64,000 nt of DNA from CAXXOK01 sp964640955 (GTDB taxonomy: Bacteria > Bacillota > Clostridia > Christensenellales > Aristaeellaceae): positions 1 through 64,000 of the forward strand of contig CAZXJI010000017.1 in NCBI GenBank assembly GCA_964640955.1, in the 5' to 3' direction. Under the pieces are notes generated by a model that was given only the letters and a program-made list of their open reading frames with translations, was not told the origin of the DNA and did no database searches. Below are positions 1 to 9,331 of the stretch, piece after piece. Positions within the stretch are counted from its first letter, which is position 1, and each line of letters starts with the position of its first letter. The position numbers and the translations under genes are program-made.

Positions 1-1
1 G

Positions 2-523
2 CATCCCGACCTGGTGCTGCAGATTATCGAGTACCTCCGCAACGACAAGGAAATGAACTATCTGGTGGAGCGCGGTATCTACGGCGAGGACGCGCAGTGG
101 TACTTCGCCGGCGAAGAGAACGAGGACGGTACGCTGAACGAAAATGTTACGGCGTCCGGCGCCCGCAGCCAGCTCTACGGCGGCAACTGGATCTGCTGGA
201 GCGCGTTTCGCAACTGGGACTATCAGGTGATCGAGTCCGAGCAGAACAGCATTCCCGGTTACCGTGAGATCTTCTATGATATGGACAGCCGCAGTGTCAA
301 CAACATTCTGCAGAGCTTCACCTTCGACAGCTCAAACTACCAAAACGAGTTGGCCGCGATGCAGAATGTGTACGAGCAGTATGGCAAACCCCTGCGCCTC
401 GGCTTTGTGGATCCCTCTACAGGCGTTGATGAGTACATCAAACTGATGGAAGCCGCGGGGTTGCAGACGGTGATCGACGCTTATACCGCGCAGGCTGCCG
501 CCTACATCGAATCCAACAAGTAA
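2..523 (+). CDS. Extracellular solute-binding protein, C-terminal part (gene cut by window edge)
   Basis: This is the last 173 or so residues of a family 1 extracellular solute-binding protein of a sugar ABC transporter; the reading frame is open from the first bases, so the true start lies outside the window. Visible features fit the C-terminal lobe of LplA-like lipoproteins: a region rich in Asn, Trp and Tyr (GGNWICWSAF, residues about 60-69), a stretch like the hinge helix (NELAAMQNVYEQYGKPLRLGFVD), and an end on an alanine-rich helix (IDAYTAQAAAYIESNK). The matching permeases are presumably upstream. A GC-rich hairpin follows the stop codon. The substrate cannot be told from this part. 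Confidence 0.75.
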   Translation, partial: HPDLVLQIIEYLRNDKEMNYLVERGIYGEDAQWYFAGEENEDGTLNENVTASGARSQLYGGNWICWSAFRNWDYQVIESEQNSIPGYREIFYDMDSRSVNNILQSFTFDSSNYQNELAAMQNVYEQYGKPLRLGFVDPSTGVDEYIKLMEAAGLQTVIDAYTAQAAAYIESNK

Positions 524-551
524 CGACGGCCGATATCCAACCAGCCCAGGG

Positions 552-590
552 AACGACGGTTGCGGCAACCGACAGGCCGCAGCCGTCGTT
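552..590 (+). terminator. GC-rich hairpin after the solute-binding protein
   Basis: AACGACGGTTGCGGC at 552-566 pairs with GCCGCAGCCGTCGTT at 576-590 over 15 base pairs with one G-U pair and a 9-base loop. No T-run follows, so it may stabilise the upstream mRNA or act as a weak terminator. It lies 29 bases after the stop codon at 523. Confidence 0.5.
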
Positions 591-702
591 GCCCGGAGCA
601 TGGGAAAACCCTCCGGGCTTCCCCACGTACGAATCTCTTTCGGTCCTGCATGCCCGGGCAGGCCCCGTAAGGCATGCGATTTTTTGAAAGAAGGAAAACA
701 TA

Positions 703-1656
703 GTGAATCCTCGCTTCAACGGCTGGCCCAAGACGAACGACTTAAAATGGTTCGCCCGAAAAAAGGATTTCGATCTGCCGGCACGGTACATCCGGGAGTT
801 CATTTCGGATTACCGGCCCATGTGGGATTTCTGGCAGAAGGAATTCCTCGCCTTTGATCCTCATCCGCGCTTTTTGTACTGCGACGGGGATGCACCCGGC
901 CATCGTACCGATTTTGAACAACCTCGGCCTGCCGTCGGCGTACGCATCCATGAAGGCGCTCCGCGCAGTATGCTGCTGGTATGCCCCGGAGGCGGCTTTA
1001 TGTGGAAAGCCTGTTACGAAGGCACGATTGTGGCTGAGCGCTTCTATGAGGAAGGTTTCAACGTAGCCGTGCTGGACTACCGGGTCAATCCCTACTCCCA
1101 GCAGACCGCTTATGATGATGCTGTCCGGGCAATGCGATACTTGCGCTGCCACGCCGGGGAACTGAACATCCTGCCGGATAAGATCGGCATGATGGGGTTC
1201 TCCGCGGGTTCGATGCTCACGGGCTACTGCGCGACCCTGTTTGACGCCGGCGACCCAAATGCCGCCGACCCGACGGAACGCTTTTCCAGCCGACCTGACG
1301 CTGCCGTGCTGTGTTACGGCGCGGGTAGCACGGTGCCGCTTTCCAAGGGGCTGCTTGGGTACGACCGCGCGCTTCAGGCCAGGCTGTCCCGGCGATCCAT
1401 CGAGCGAAGCGTAAAGGCGGACTGCCCTCCCTTCTTCCTGTGGCAATGCGCTGGAACGGACGACCCTCGTAACGCGACCCAGTTAGCGGACATTCTCGCG
1501 GAATGCGGCGTGCCCTTTGAACTGCACATATTTCCCTATGGCGCACACGGTATGGCGCTGGCGAACGAGCAACACCCCGACGAAGCCGCCAACGATCCCC
1601 ACGTGGCCAAGTGGGTACCCTTGTGCTGCGAGTGGCTGAAGATCTGCAGGTTTTAA
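703..1656 (+). CDS. Alpha/beta hydrolase, acetyl esterase/lipase-like
   Basis: A 317-residue cytoplasmic serine hydrolase of the BD-FAE / acetylxylan-esterase-like group; such enzymes often remove acetyl groups from imported oligosaccharides. The oxyanion-hole motif is CPGGGF (about residues 91-96), the nucleophile elbow is GFSAGS with Ser167, an acid is probably in AGTDDP near residue 250, and the catalytic His is His282 in GAHGMA. There is no signal peptide. The GTG start at 703 is chosen because a GAAGGAA ribosome site lies about 8 bases before it. Its place between a sugar-binding protein and sensor genes suggests carbohydrate de-acetylation, but that is inference. Confidence 0.8.
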   Translation: MNPRFNGWPKTNDLKWFARKKDFDLPARYIREFISDYRPMWDFWQKEFLAFDPHPRFLYCDGDAPGHRTDFEQPRPAVGVRIHEGAPRSMLLVCPGGGFMWKACYEGTIVAERFYEEGFNVAVLDYRVNPYSQQTAYDDAVRAMRYLRCHAGELNILPDKIGMMGFSAGSMLTGYCATLFDAGDPNAADPTERFSSRPDAAVLCYGAGSTVPLSKGLLGYDRALQARLSRRSIERSVKADCPPFFLWQCAGTDDPRNATQLADILAECGVPFELHIFPYGAHGMALANEQHPDEAANDPHVAKWVPLCCEWLKICRF

Positions 1657-1690
1657 AGAGTCTTCGAGTCTTATGGGTACACCTGCCCCA

Positions 1691-1737
1691 AAGCGGTGAT
1701 TCATCTGATCAGGGCATCGAATGAATCGCCGCTTTTC
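1691..1737 (+). terminator. Rho-independent terminator after the esterase
   Basis: AAGCGGTGATTCAT (1691-1704) pairs with ATGAATCGCCGCTT (1721-1734) over 14 base pairs with one wobble pair, and the 3' arm runs into a short T-run. It is 34 bases past the esterase stop codon. Confidence 0.65.
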
Positions 1738-2068
1738 CGGATACGAGAGCATGCACGGGAGGAACCGGAACGGAGACGCGGATAAGCCAAAAACAACCGC
1801 AGCACAAGTCGCATACCGGGCGCCGAAAGGGCACACGGCGATGCAGAACGCCTGCCGATGCCTTGCTACCAGGCGTATTGTGCTGTAAAATCAGGGTAAT
1901 GAGCGCAGATGATGATGCCGAACCTGTGAGCGGGGGAATATGACCGAAGTGCCGAACGGAGTACATCAGGCAGCGTTCTGCCGCCTTTCATGAAAGCCAG
2001 CCCCCGTTTTCGTACCCCGTTACCGGCAGCGACAAGCCCGTGTTGACCGCACCGTGGGAGAAAAGCGT
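1738..2068. other. Intergenic stretch without a convincing gene
   Basis: About 330 bases between the esterase terminator and the first response regulator. Overlapping frames on both strands are open only by chance of the GC content and have no recognisable protein pattern. It presumably holds the promoter of the regulator-kinase pair, but I see no clear -35/-10 pair. Confidence 0.4.
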
Positions 2069-3544
2069 ATGCTATCCGTATTGATCGTGGACGACGAAAC
2101 CTATGTCAGCGATGGCATTGAGCGGAACATAGCCTGGGCGGAGTTTGGCGTGGGGCGTGTCGAGCAGGCACGTACGGGCAGAGAAGGGCTGGAAAAAGCG
2201 CTTCAAACGAAGCCCGATCTGATCATCAGTGACGTGCGCATGCCTCATATGGACGGCCTTGCCATGGCAACGGCGTTGATGGCGCGAAACGTCAAAGCAC
2301 ATTATATTTTCATGAGCGCCTATTCCGAACTGGACTATTACCGAAAAGCCATGAAACTGCACGCCGTGAGCTTCATTGAAAAACCCATTGTTTTAGAGGA
2401 GCTGGAACAGGAGATTCGCCGAGCGGTAGAGCTTATTGAGGCGGAGAACGGTACGGCGCGCCTCTCCGAAGCAGAGGCGGCCCAGTATGCGCTGCTGGGG
2501 CTGCTTCATCAAAACGACACATCGTCGGCGGAACGTTTGAAATTGGAGCTGGCAGCCGACAGAGCCTTCGGGGTATTCGTGCTGGGCCGGACGGATACGC
2601 TGACGGCCGAAAGGGAGAGACGGCTCGGCGAGGAGCTCGCCCGGCTGCTGTCGGCACGGGTATGGACGGCCTCCGACGGACAGTATCACATCTTTCTGCT
2701 GTCGGCGATGCGGCTGGCGCCCCGGCAATTAACGACGGCGGGGAACCTCTTTTTAAACGCTTTGAAACCGGATGCCGTGTACGCAACCGTCGCGGCTTGC
2801 ACGCGCGTGGATGAGCTGCCGATACTATACCACCGGGCAAAGGAGCGCCAGGTCTACGCTTTCTTTCACGATGGGGCCTGTCTGGACTGCACCCTGCTTG
2901 CACCGCAGCGCGGTCAGCTCGCGATGCAACCGGACGAACATCTGCTGATGGATGTGAGGGATGCGGCTGCCGACGCCGACTTTAACCGGATAACCCGGCT
3001 GTTGTCCGGCTTTTTCGACAACGAACACACAATGGCCCCGGACCAGGCACGGTCGTTCGCGCTTCGGATGCTCAACGCGATAAGGGAGGGCTTCAGGCGT
3101 CAGGGCGTTACGGAGTTGGCCGTCTGTTCGTGGGATACGCTGGCCGCCATACCGTCGTTCTCCAACCTGCATAAATACTGCGTTTCGCAAGCGGAAGGCT
3201 TCATGGCGAAGCTGGATGAAATACGCCAAAAAGGGCGCGGGGTTTTCGCCGTGCAGCAGATTATCGAGCGTAATTACAAGGTGCCGGGCTTTTCCATCGC
3301 ATCGCTTGCGGAGGAAATGCACTTTTCGGAAAGCTATCTCGGCAACCAGTTCCGCAAGCGCTTCCATATGTCCATCGGTGCCTACGTCAATCAATTGCGG
3401 ATGGAGGAAGCCAAGCTGCTGCTGCTGAACCCTTCCGCGCGAATCCGCGACGTTGCCGCACAGGTCGGGTTTGACAACACGGATTATTTCACCAAACGTT
3501 TCCGCCAGTACACCGGGCGGACGCCCACGGAATACAGGAGGTGA
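2069..3544 (+). CDS. Response regulator, receiver plus AraC-type DNA-binding domain (YesN-like)
   Basis: A 491-residue transcription factor of the YesN type. The receiver domain covers residues 3-120 with the acidic pair Asp8-Asp9, phospho-acceptor Asp55 in IISDVRMP and Lys105 in IEKP. The middle 250 residues are a poorly conserved linker. The last 100 or so residues hold two helix-turn-helix motifs of the AraC family (SIASLAEEMHFSESYLGNQF and IRDVAAQVGFDNTDYFTKRF). The ATG at 2069 is preferred over GTG at 2054 because GGGAG lies 8 bases upstream of it. It directly precedes its likely kinase partner, and the pair probably activates a nearby sugar-uptake operon. Confidence 0.9.
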   Translation: MLSVLIVDDETYVSDGIERNIAWAEFGVGRVEQARTGREGLEKALQTKPDLIISDVRMPHMDGLAMATALMARNVKAHYIFMSAYSELDYYRKAMKLHAVSFIEKPIVLEELEQEIRRAVELIEAENGTARLSEAEAAQYALLGLLHQNDTSSAERLKLELAADRAFGVFVLGRTDTLTAERERRLGEELARLLSARVWTASDGQYHIFLLSAMRLAPRQLTTAGNLFLNALKPDAVYATVAACTRVDELPILYHRAKERQVYAFFHDGACLDCTLLAPQRGQLAMQPDEHLLMDVRDAAADADFNRITRLLSGFFDNEHTMAPDQARSFALRMLNAIREGFRRQGVTELAVCSWDTLAAIPSFSNLHKYCVSQAEGFMAKLDEIRQKGRGVFAVQQIIERNYKVPGFSIASLAEEMHFSESYLGNQFRKRFHMSIGAYVNQLRMEEAKLLLLNPSARIRDVAAQVGFDNTDYFTKRFRQYTGRTPTEYRR

Positions 3545-3550
3545 GGAGGC

Positions 3551-5164
3551 TTGCACCGAATTCGGGACGTTCTGAGGCAGGCTTATCACATGCTTCACGC
3601 CGGGCGTAAGCAGTTATTAAAATATCTGTTGTTTGCACTGCTCCCGTTCATCGCCATTTCACTGGCGATCAACGTCTACTTTTACAACACGCAATATCAA
3701 AGCACGGTTTCCATCGTACAGAGCGTGACGCAGCAGGCCTCCGGTCAGCTGGCTTCCCTGTACAAAATGGCGGCCGGCATCGCGCAGAACATCGTCAACG
3801 GAGCCGTGGTGCAGGACGAGTTACTGGTGGATAAAACCGATAAGGACGATTACCAGTTACTGAACCGCAACATCCTCAAGTTGCAGTCGCTGGTCAAAAC
3901 CTATTTGTTTTTTGATGAAATCACCGCCATCCGCTTCTACCTGCCCGACGATATGATCATCGCCGACGGAAGCATGCTCCTGTACGACGATCAACGTTCG
4001 GATACGGCCTGGTATCAGGAGTATCTTGCCCATGCCGCGCTGCGCCGCTGGTATGTAACGGACGAGGCGCAGGATGCGAACGGCGGCAATTACGTAAGCG
4101 TTGTGGCTGATATTCGCAATCCGCTGAATTTTCGCAATACGGTCGGATCGCTTCGCGTGGATTTCCAGCGTAGCTACATCGAAAGCATCATGGCCGGGGG
4201 CACCATCTACGAAAGCACGGACAGCTTTCTGCTGGACGCGCAGGGAGATACCGTACTGCACCTGGGTGCCCTGAGCCCTGCTTTTCCCATCCAGGCGATG
4301 GGCGGCAGTCTGGATATAAGCGGCTGGCCTGAATACGCGGTTCTGGACGGGGCGAAATACCTGGTGGTCAGCCGCGCCCTGACGTCCTCGAGCATGTATC
4401 TGGTAAACCTCGTGCCGGTAAGCAGCATCCGCAGCAATAATCTGGTAAACTATACCTTCCAGATCATCCTGATGTTGGTGGAGATTCAGATCGTTATCAT
4501 GCTTACCGCCATGCTGGCCTACTCGGCGATCAGCAGCCGGAATAACCGGCTCAAGCTGCTGAATCAACAGATCAATCCGCACTTTCTTTACAACGCGCTG
4601 GACATGATTAACTGGAAGGCTATCAACTCCAACATGCCCGACATTTGCCGCCCGATTCAGAAGCTGTCGCGATTTTATAAGATGACGCTGAACCACGGGC
4701 TGGACTACATCACACTGAAAGAGGAGTTTGAACAGCTGGCACTGTATCTGGAGATACAGGACAGCCGCTTCGGCAATAAAATCACGTATACCTGCACGCT
4801 GGACCCCGCGCTCAACGATTGCTACGTTCTGCACATGGTGCTTCAACCCATCGTGGAAAACGCCATTCTCCACGGCATACTGGAGCAGGACGGCGCAGGA
4901 GGAGATATTCAGATTTCAGCGCGGCAGGTGGACGAGGACATTCTAGTAACGGTCAGGGACAGCGGCGTCGGCATGGATGAAGAGACGGTCCGAAAAGTAC
5001 TGCGCGGGAACGAGTCGAAAGGTTACGGGCTGAGCAGCGTTTCCGAACGGATGCGGCTGTATTATAAACGCAGGTATGGCATGAAGATTCGCAGCGCCGT
5101 GGGGGAAGGCACCACCGTGGAGGTGCTGTTCCCCGCCAGCCGTACCGATCCGTCCAAGCGGTGA
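3551..5164 (+). CDS. Sensor histidine kinase, YesM/LytS type
   Basis: A 537-residue membrane kinase that would phosphorylate the regulator encoded just upstream. It has one membrane helix near residues 20-42, an extracytoplasmic sensor region of about 250 residues, and a second helix near residues 300-325. The His_kinase domain carries the phospho-acceptor His344 in QQINPHFLYNAL, and the HATPase domain has the N box VLQPIVENAILHG and the G box VRDSGVGMD. I see no clear HAMP domain, which most relatives have. The start is TTG at 3551: a perfect AGGAGGTGA at 3536-3544 is spaced for it and contains the stop codon of the upstream gene. The ligand is unknown, probably an oligosaccharide-loaded binding protein or a sugar. 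Confidence 0.88.
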   Translation: MHRIRDVLRQAYHMLHAGRKQLLKYLLFALLPFIAISLAINVYFYNTQYQSTVSIVQSVTQQASGQLASLYKMAAGIAQNIVNGAVVQDELLVDKTDKDDYQLLNRNILKLQSLVKTYLFFDEITAIRFYLPDDMIIADGSMLLYDDQRSDTAWYQEYLAHAALRRWYVTDEAQDANGGNYVSVVADIRNPLNFRNTVGSLRVDFQRSYIESIMAGGTIYESTDSFLLDAQGDTVLHLGALSPAFPIQAMGGSLDISGWPEYAVLDGAKYLVVSRALTSSSMYLVNLVPVSSIRSNNLVNYTFQIILMLVEIQIVIMLTAMLAYSAISSRNNRLKLLNQQINPHFLYNALDMINWKAINSNMPDICRPIQKLSRFYKMTLNHGLDYITLKEEFEQLALYLEIQDSRFGNKITYTCTLDPALNDCYVLHMVLQPIVENAILHGILEQDGAGGDIQISARQVDEDILVTVRDSGVGMDEETVRKVLRGNESKGYGLSSVSERMRLYYKRRYGMKIRSAVGEGTTVEVLFPASRTDPSKR

Positions 5165-5825
5165 ATAGGAAATGACTGCCCCCAAAGCGATTCAATTCCC
5201 AATGAAAGAATCCAAGGCTCATCCGTGCTTTGGGGGCGCATAACCCCATGCAGCTTCTGCCGGCGGCAGATATGCCGACGCGCTGTGTACGGCACTCGCC
5301 GCAGGCATTTCGCCATGGTTACAACGTTTCCACGGCATTCTCCAGGGGCACAAACCAATTCATATTCAGGCACCTCTCCCGAAAACGTCCGCCGAAAGAT
5401 TTGATGCGGGCGTTATTCAATGGTTTCCCCGGTTTGAAACGCTGCATGCCGGTTTATCGGTCGCATGTTCGTACGCCCGTGCTCATAGAAGTTAAACGCC
5501 GGACCATTGACGGCCTTGGCGGAAGCAGGTATCATGTCTATCAAAGAGAATAGGGAAGCGTCCGGCTCGAAAAGGCGCGCAATCGAAAAAGGAGAACTCA
5601 TTTACGAAAAGCCGCCTGTGCCGCAGCGACACCTTCGCAACGCCGGAGCCGTTTTCGCCGGAAAGTGGACACGAACCCGGATAGCTACTGGAGCGCCGGA
5701 AGGGATGGTTAACGGGCCAAAACGTTCCGGCAGCCTCACAGCATGCCGATGATGCCACGCGGTTTCCTGCCGCCGAAGGGGGAGCCGCCTTGTACGCACG
5801 GTGATTAACAAAAGGGACGAGGCAT
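5165..5825. other. Long intergenic region with no supported gene
   Basis: About 660 bases separate the two kinase genes. The frames at 5230-5553 and 5507-5752 have no domain-like composition, no good ribosome site and no resemblance to a protein I know. An 11-base inverted repeat at 5178-5237 is listed separately. The end presumably holds the promoter of the second kinase; GGGACGAGG at 5814-5822 is its ribosome site. It could be the remains of a lost gene. Confidence 0.45.
5178..5237. repeat. Perfect 11-base inverted repeat after the first kinase
   Basis: GCCCCCAAAGC at 5178-5188 and GCTTTGGGGGC at 5227-5237 are exact reverse complements separated by 38 bases; inside, GATTC and GAATC can add a few pairs. 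It starts 14 bases after the kinase stop, so a terminator-like or mRNA-end role is the simplest reading, though there is no T-run. Confidence 0.45.
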
Positions 5826-7529
5826 ATGCGAAAGAAAACCATAACGGCTAAGAAACAGATATTTGCCATATTTCTATTGTTCGCGGTACCCTTTTCGATA
5901 TTTATGGTTTACTACAACTTTTATATGGTCGATATTCTGACGGACAAATTAATGCAAACCAGCGAGGAGCGGCTGAAGTATTATCAGGGCAACTTGGAGG
6001 ATGAACTGCACAACGTCGAAAACTTCATGGCCAATCTGGTGGCGAACGATCTGTCCTTTACCGGTCTGCAATACGACATGTCCGCGCTGGATGCGCACTT
6101 GGCGACCTATGGCATCTTACAGAAATATCGGGACATGCTTTTGTCCAACCCCAACGTTACAGGGTTGTTCATCTATACGAACAAGCATCATCTGTACCGG
6201 GCGCGCTTCTCTGACCGTACCACGATGGAACAAAGGAGCGACGTCGTGACCTATTTGCGCTCGCTTACGGCCACGGCGTGGGAACCGGGCCCTCTGGGCT
6301 GGCATGTGCAGGAGATCGGCTCCGATTTTTACCTATTGCGCGGCATGAGTCTTTCGGATGCCTACGTAATCGCCGTGGTGGACCTCAACCAGGTTCGCGA
6401 TGATATGCCGCTTGTGCTGGATGACCAACAAAGCGTCATCGTCACTTTGGACGCGCAGGGACAGCCGCTGACGCACCAGGATTATCTGAATGAAAACCGT
6501 ATCAGGCTGCAAACCGGGCAGCAGGGCCGCAAAGGACAGTTTCTGATCACGCAGCTCACGTCGGACTATCTGGGCTTGCAATTCGCGTATCTTTTGCCGA
6601 TGCAGGGCTCGCTTACGCGGCTCGACCCTTTGCAGTCCTCGCTGCTGGTGGCTACGGTCGTGCTGATCGCGCTGCTTCTGCTATGCCTGTATTTGATCAA
6701 ACGGTATTATTTCAAACCGTTGAATACGCTGAGCGATGCGATCGCAAAGGTTCGCAGCGGAGACCTGGAAGCCAAAATGGAGCCGGATATCCGCATCGAC
6801 GAACTGCGCCAGGTGGCGCTCGCCTTCAACGATATGATGGATCAAATCAAATCGCTTAAGATCATCGCCTACGAGAAAACGCTGGCCGCTCAGCAGGCGC
6901 AGCTGCAATATCTGCAGATCCAGATCAGGCCGCATTTTTTCCTCAACTGCCTAAGCGCCCTGTATGGGCTCGCCGAAGTGGGCGAATCTGAAAAAATGCA
7001 GCAAATGATCCTGCGGCTGTCCCGTTACCTGAGGACGGTTCTCGTGCAGAACCAGGACTTGGTCCCCTTGTGCAGCGAGATGAACCATACGCAGGATTAT
7101 GTGTCGATCTACCAAATGAGCCAGGCGATGCCGATATTGCTGGATATGGAGATGGACCCCCTGGTGGAGACGGTGCCGATCCCTCCGCTATCGGTGCTCA
7201 CCTTCGTGGAAAACGCGGTGAAACACGCGGCGTCCTACGGAAGTCCTTTGCATATTCAGGTAAGGGCGGAGAAGATCGCGGCGCCGGAAGGGGTTTTCCT
7301 GCATCTTTCGATCAGCGATAACGGTCCTGGGTTCAGCCGGGAAGACCTGGACGCTTTCCGGTCCGACCCCGACCCCGCCGAGAGTAACGGGCACATTGGC
7401 ATCATGAACGTAATGAGGCGTTTTCAGATCATTTTTGGGTCGAAAGCGACCGTGCAGTGTTTCAACGCAAGCGGCGCGAACGTGGATATCTTTTTACCGA
7501 TCGAGAAAAGAGAGGGACAAGATGTCTGA
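5826..7529 (+). CDS. Sensor histidine kinase with HAMP domain, YesM type
   Basis: A 567-residue membrane kinase, partner of the regulator that overlaps its end. Membrane helices lie at about residues 10-31 and 270-293, flanking an extracytoplasmic sensor of about 240 residues. A HAMP domain follows (FKPLNTLSDAIAKVRSGDLE and onward), then a His_kinase domain with His370 in IQIRPHFFLNCL, then a HATPase domain with FVENAVKHAA and ISDNGPGFS. The start at 5826 has GGGACGAGG a few bases upstream. Its last eight bases are shared with the next gene, so the two are translationally coupled. Unlike the first pair, here the kinase comes before the regulator. Confidence 0.9.
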   Translation: MRKKTITAKKQIFAIFLLFAVPFSIFMVYYNFYMVDILTDKLMQTSEERLKYYQGNLEDELHNVENFMANLVANDLSFTGLQYDMSALDAHLATYGILQKYRDMLLSNPNVTGLFIYTNKHHLYRARFSDRTTMEQRSDVVTYLRSLTATAWEPGPLGWHVQEIGSDFYLLRGMSLSDAYVIAVVDLNQVRDDMPLVLDDQQSVIVTLDAQGQPLTHQDYLNENRIRLQTGQQGRKGQFLITQLTSDYLGLQFAYLLPMQGSLTRLDPLQSSLLVATVVLIALLLLCLYLIKRYYFKPLNTLSDAIAKVRSGDLEAKMEPDIRIDELRQVALAFNDMMDQIKSLKIIAYEKTLAAQQAQLQYLQIQIRPHFFLNCLSALYGLAEVGESEKMQQMILRLSRYLRTVLVQNQDLVPLCSEMNHTQDYVSIYQMSQAMPILLDMEMDPLVETVPIPPLSVLTFVENAVKHAASYGSPLHIQVRAEKIAAPEGVFLHLSISDNGPGFSREDLDAFRSDPDPAESNGHIGIMNVMRRFQIIFGSKATVQCFNASGANVDIFLPIEKREGQDV

Positions 7530-9099
7530 ACCTCTTTGGAAACTGCTGATCGTGGATGATCAGACCAGCGTGGTGCAGGGATTGCTAGCCGGCGTGAATT
7601 GGGATCGGCTGGGCATCAAGCATGTATTCAGCGCCTACAACGCCCACGAAGCGCGCCAGATCCTTCTGGAGCAGCCGGTTGACGTTATGCTGTGCGATAT
7701 ACAAATGCCGGTTGAAAACGGCCTTTCATTGGTGCAGTGGATGCGAGAGCAGAGCATGGACACCCTTTGCATATTCATTACCGCCTATGCGGAGTTTTCT
7801 TATGCTTCCGCCGCGATCCGGCTCGACGGCTTTGAGTATATCCTCAAGCCGTTTTCCTATGCGGAGATCGAAGCCGTGCTTGCAAGGGCGATCCACAAGT
7901 GCGCAGGCAGAGGCTTGCCGGAGCAGCCTGATACGCTTGCGCAGGAACAATTGGCTAACGATGTGCTGCGCGGATGGTTCACGCGGAGCGATATCATTGA
8001 GGATGATCTGCTATCGGGCCTCCGCCGCCTGGGAACGTATCTTGAACCCAAACGCCGCGTTTTTGTGTCGTGGCTGCAGATCTGCCGGCAATTGGAAGAC
8101 CCGTTTGTTTCGTCCGCCCAACTGCATGAAAAACTCGGAACGCTTTTGCAGGAGAACTTCGTTCATTATGCTCAGAAAGTGCTGCTTACCCACTTGTCCC
8201 GCTACTCCATCGGCTGCGTTATCTGCCCCGACGGCGAATTTGAAATGGATGTACAAGGGGTGCAGCGTCAATTCGAAAGAACACTGGACGCTTTTCGGGA
8301 TGTAAGCAAACTGGAATCGGTTTGCTTTTTCGTACCTGCCGTTGCCGACCAAAGCATCGCCGACACGATTCAGGCGATCGAGGAAGCGGTGCGTTGCCAT
8401 GCTACCCAGGGACAGGAGGTGATCCCGGTGGGTATCAAACCGCTGTCTCAGCAGACCTTCCAACTGCCGGACATGCACGCGTGGGGCAACGCCTTGCTGG
8501 AAAACGGTTATGATGAAGTGGCGAAGGAATCGATCGCGACAATCCAGGAGCATTCCAAGCACGGCACGCTGTCGTCCGAGTGGCTGCAGCGGTTTTACCA
8601 GAATTTCGTACAGATGATTTCGCTGGTGCTGGAACAGAAGGGATTGACGATGAGCCAGCTGTTTGTCAATAATGAAGAGTTGCAAATCAGCCGGAACGCG
8701 CTTGAAAACGCAGACGGTTTGATCGGATATATCCGGTATCTTCTCTGTCAGATCGAGTCGCATTCGGAGGAACAGGTTCATGAAGGCAATCAGGTCAGGC
8801 AGGGAATCCGCTATATTCATAACCATTTGGAGCAAAACATACGCCGTGACGATGTGGCCAGAGCGGTTTTCCTGCACCCCAACTATCTTTCGAGAATCTT
8901 TCGGGAGCAGACGGGCATCCCCTTGAAGGAGTTCATTATTCAGGAAAAAATGAATCTGGCTCAACAGCTGTTGCTGCAGACGCAACTTCCGGTCAGCATC
9001 ATCGCACAGCGCGTAGGTTACCAGAATTTTTCTCACTTTTCTCAGGCTTATAAGAAGGCAAAGGGGAAAAACCCAACAGAAGAGCGGCGGCAGCCGTAA
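7522..9099 (+). CDS. Response regulator, receiver plus AraC-type DNA-binding domain (YesN-like)
   Basis: A 525-residue regulator with receiver domain at residues 7-125 (Asp12-Asp13 acidic pair, phospho-acceptor Asp59 in LCDIQMP, Lys in ILKPFSY) and an AraC-type helix-turn-helix domain in the last 100 residues (RDDVARAVFLHPNYLSRIFR and VSIIAQRVGYQNFSHFSQAY). ATG 7522 is used rather than an upstream in-frame start because AGAGGGA lies 5 bases before it and it overlaps the kinase stop by 8 bases, a typical coupled arrangement. The ABC transporter and GH5 operon that starts 230 bases downstream is the likely target. Confidence 0.9.
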   Translation: MSEPLWKLLIVDDQTSVVQGLLAGVNWDRLGIKHVFSAYNAHEARQILLEQPVDVMLCDIQMPVENGLSLVQWMREQSMDTLCIFITAYAEFSYASAAIRLDGFEYILKPFSYAEIEAVLARAIHKCAGRGLPEQPDTLAQEQLANDVLRGWFTRSDIIEDDLLSGLRRLGTYLEPKRRVFVSWLQICRQLEDPFVSSAQLHEKLGTLLQENFVHYAQKVLLTHLSRYSIGCVICPDGEFEMDVQGVQRQFERTLDAFRDVSKLESVCFFVPAVADQSIADTIQAIEEAVRCHATQGQEVIPVGIKPLSQQTFQLPDMHAWGNALLENGYDEVAKESIATIQEHSKHGTLSSEWLQRFYQNFVQMISLVLEQKGLTMSQLFVNNEELQISRNALENADGLIGYIRYLLCQIESHSEEQVHEGNQVRQGIRYIHNHLEQNIRRDDVARAVFLHPNYLSRIFREQTGIPLKEFIIQEKMNLAQQLLLQTQLPVSIIAQRVGYQNFSHFSQAYKKAKGKNPTEERRQP

Positions 9100-9331
9100 C
9101 CGGATCGGTTCGAAACGGTGCCCTCGGGGCGTAACCGGCGATTCGGTCAAAAGAGACGCAGGGACGGCGCTTAGGTGCGCAGACGCCGGAATAGTTACAT
9201 AATCAACAATCAAGTCGGGTCCCTCGGCTTGAATCCTTACATATTTTACAAAATTGACTGCGGCCTTTGGTAGCATCGCCTGCTTCGTTTTGCGAAAATA
9301 CAGATAACAAAACGCATATGGAGGTGTGCTT

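Noticed and set aside
5230..5752. Possible small genes in the gap between the kinases
   Set aside because: Frames of 107 and 81 residues have no ribosome site, codon pattern or family-like sequence.
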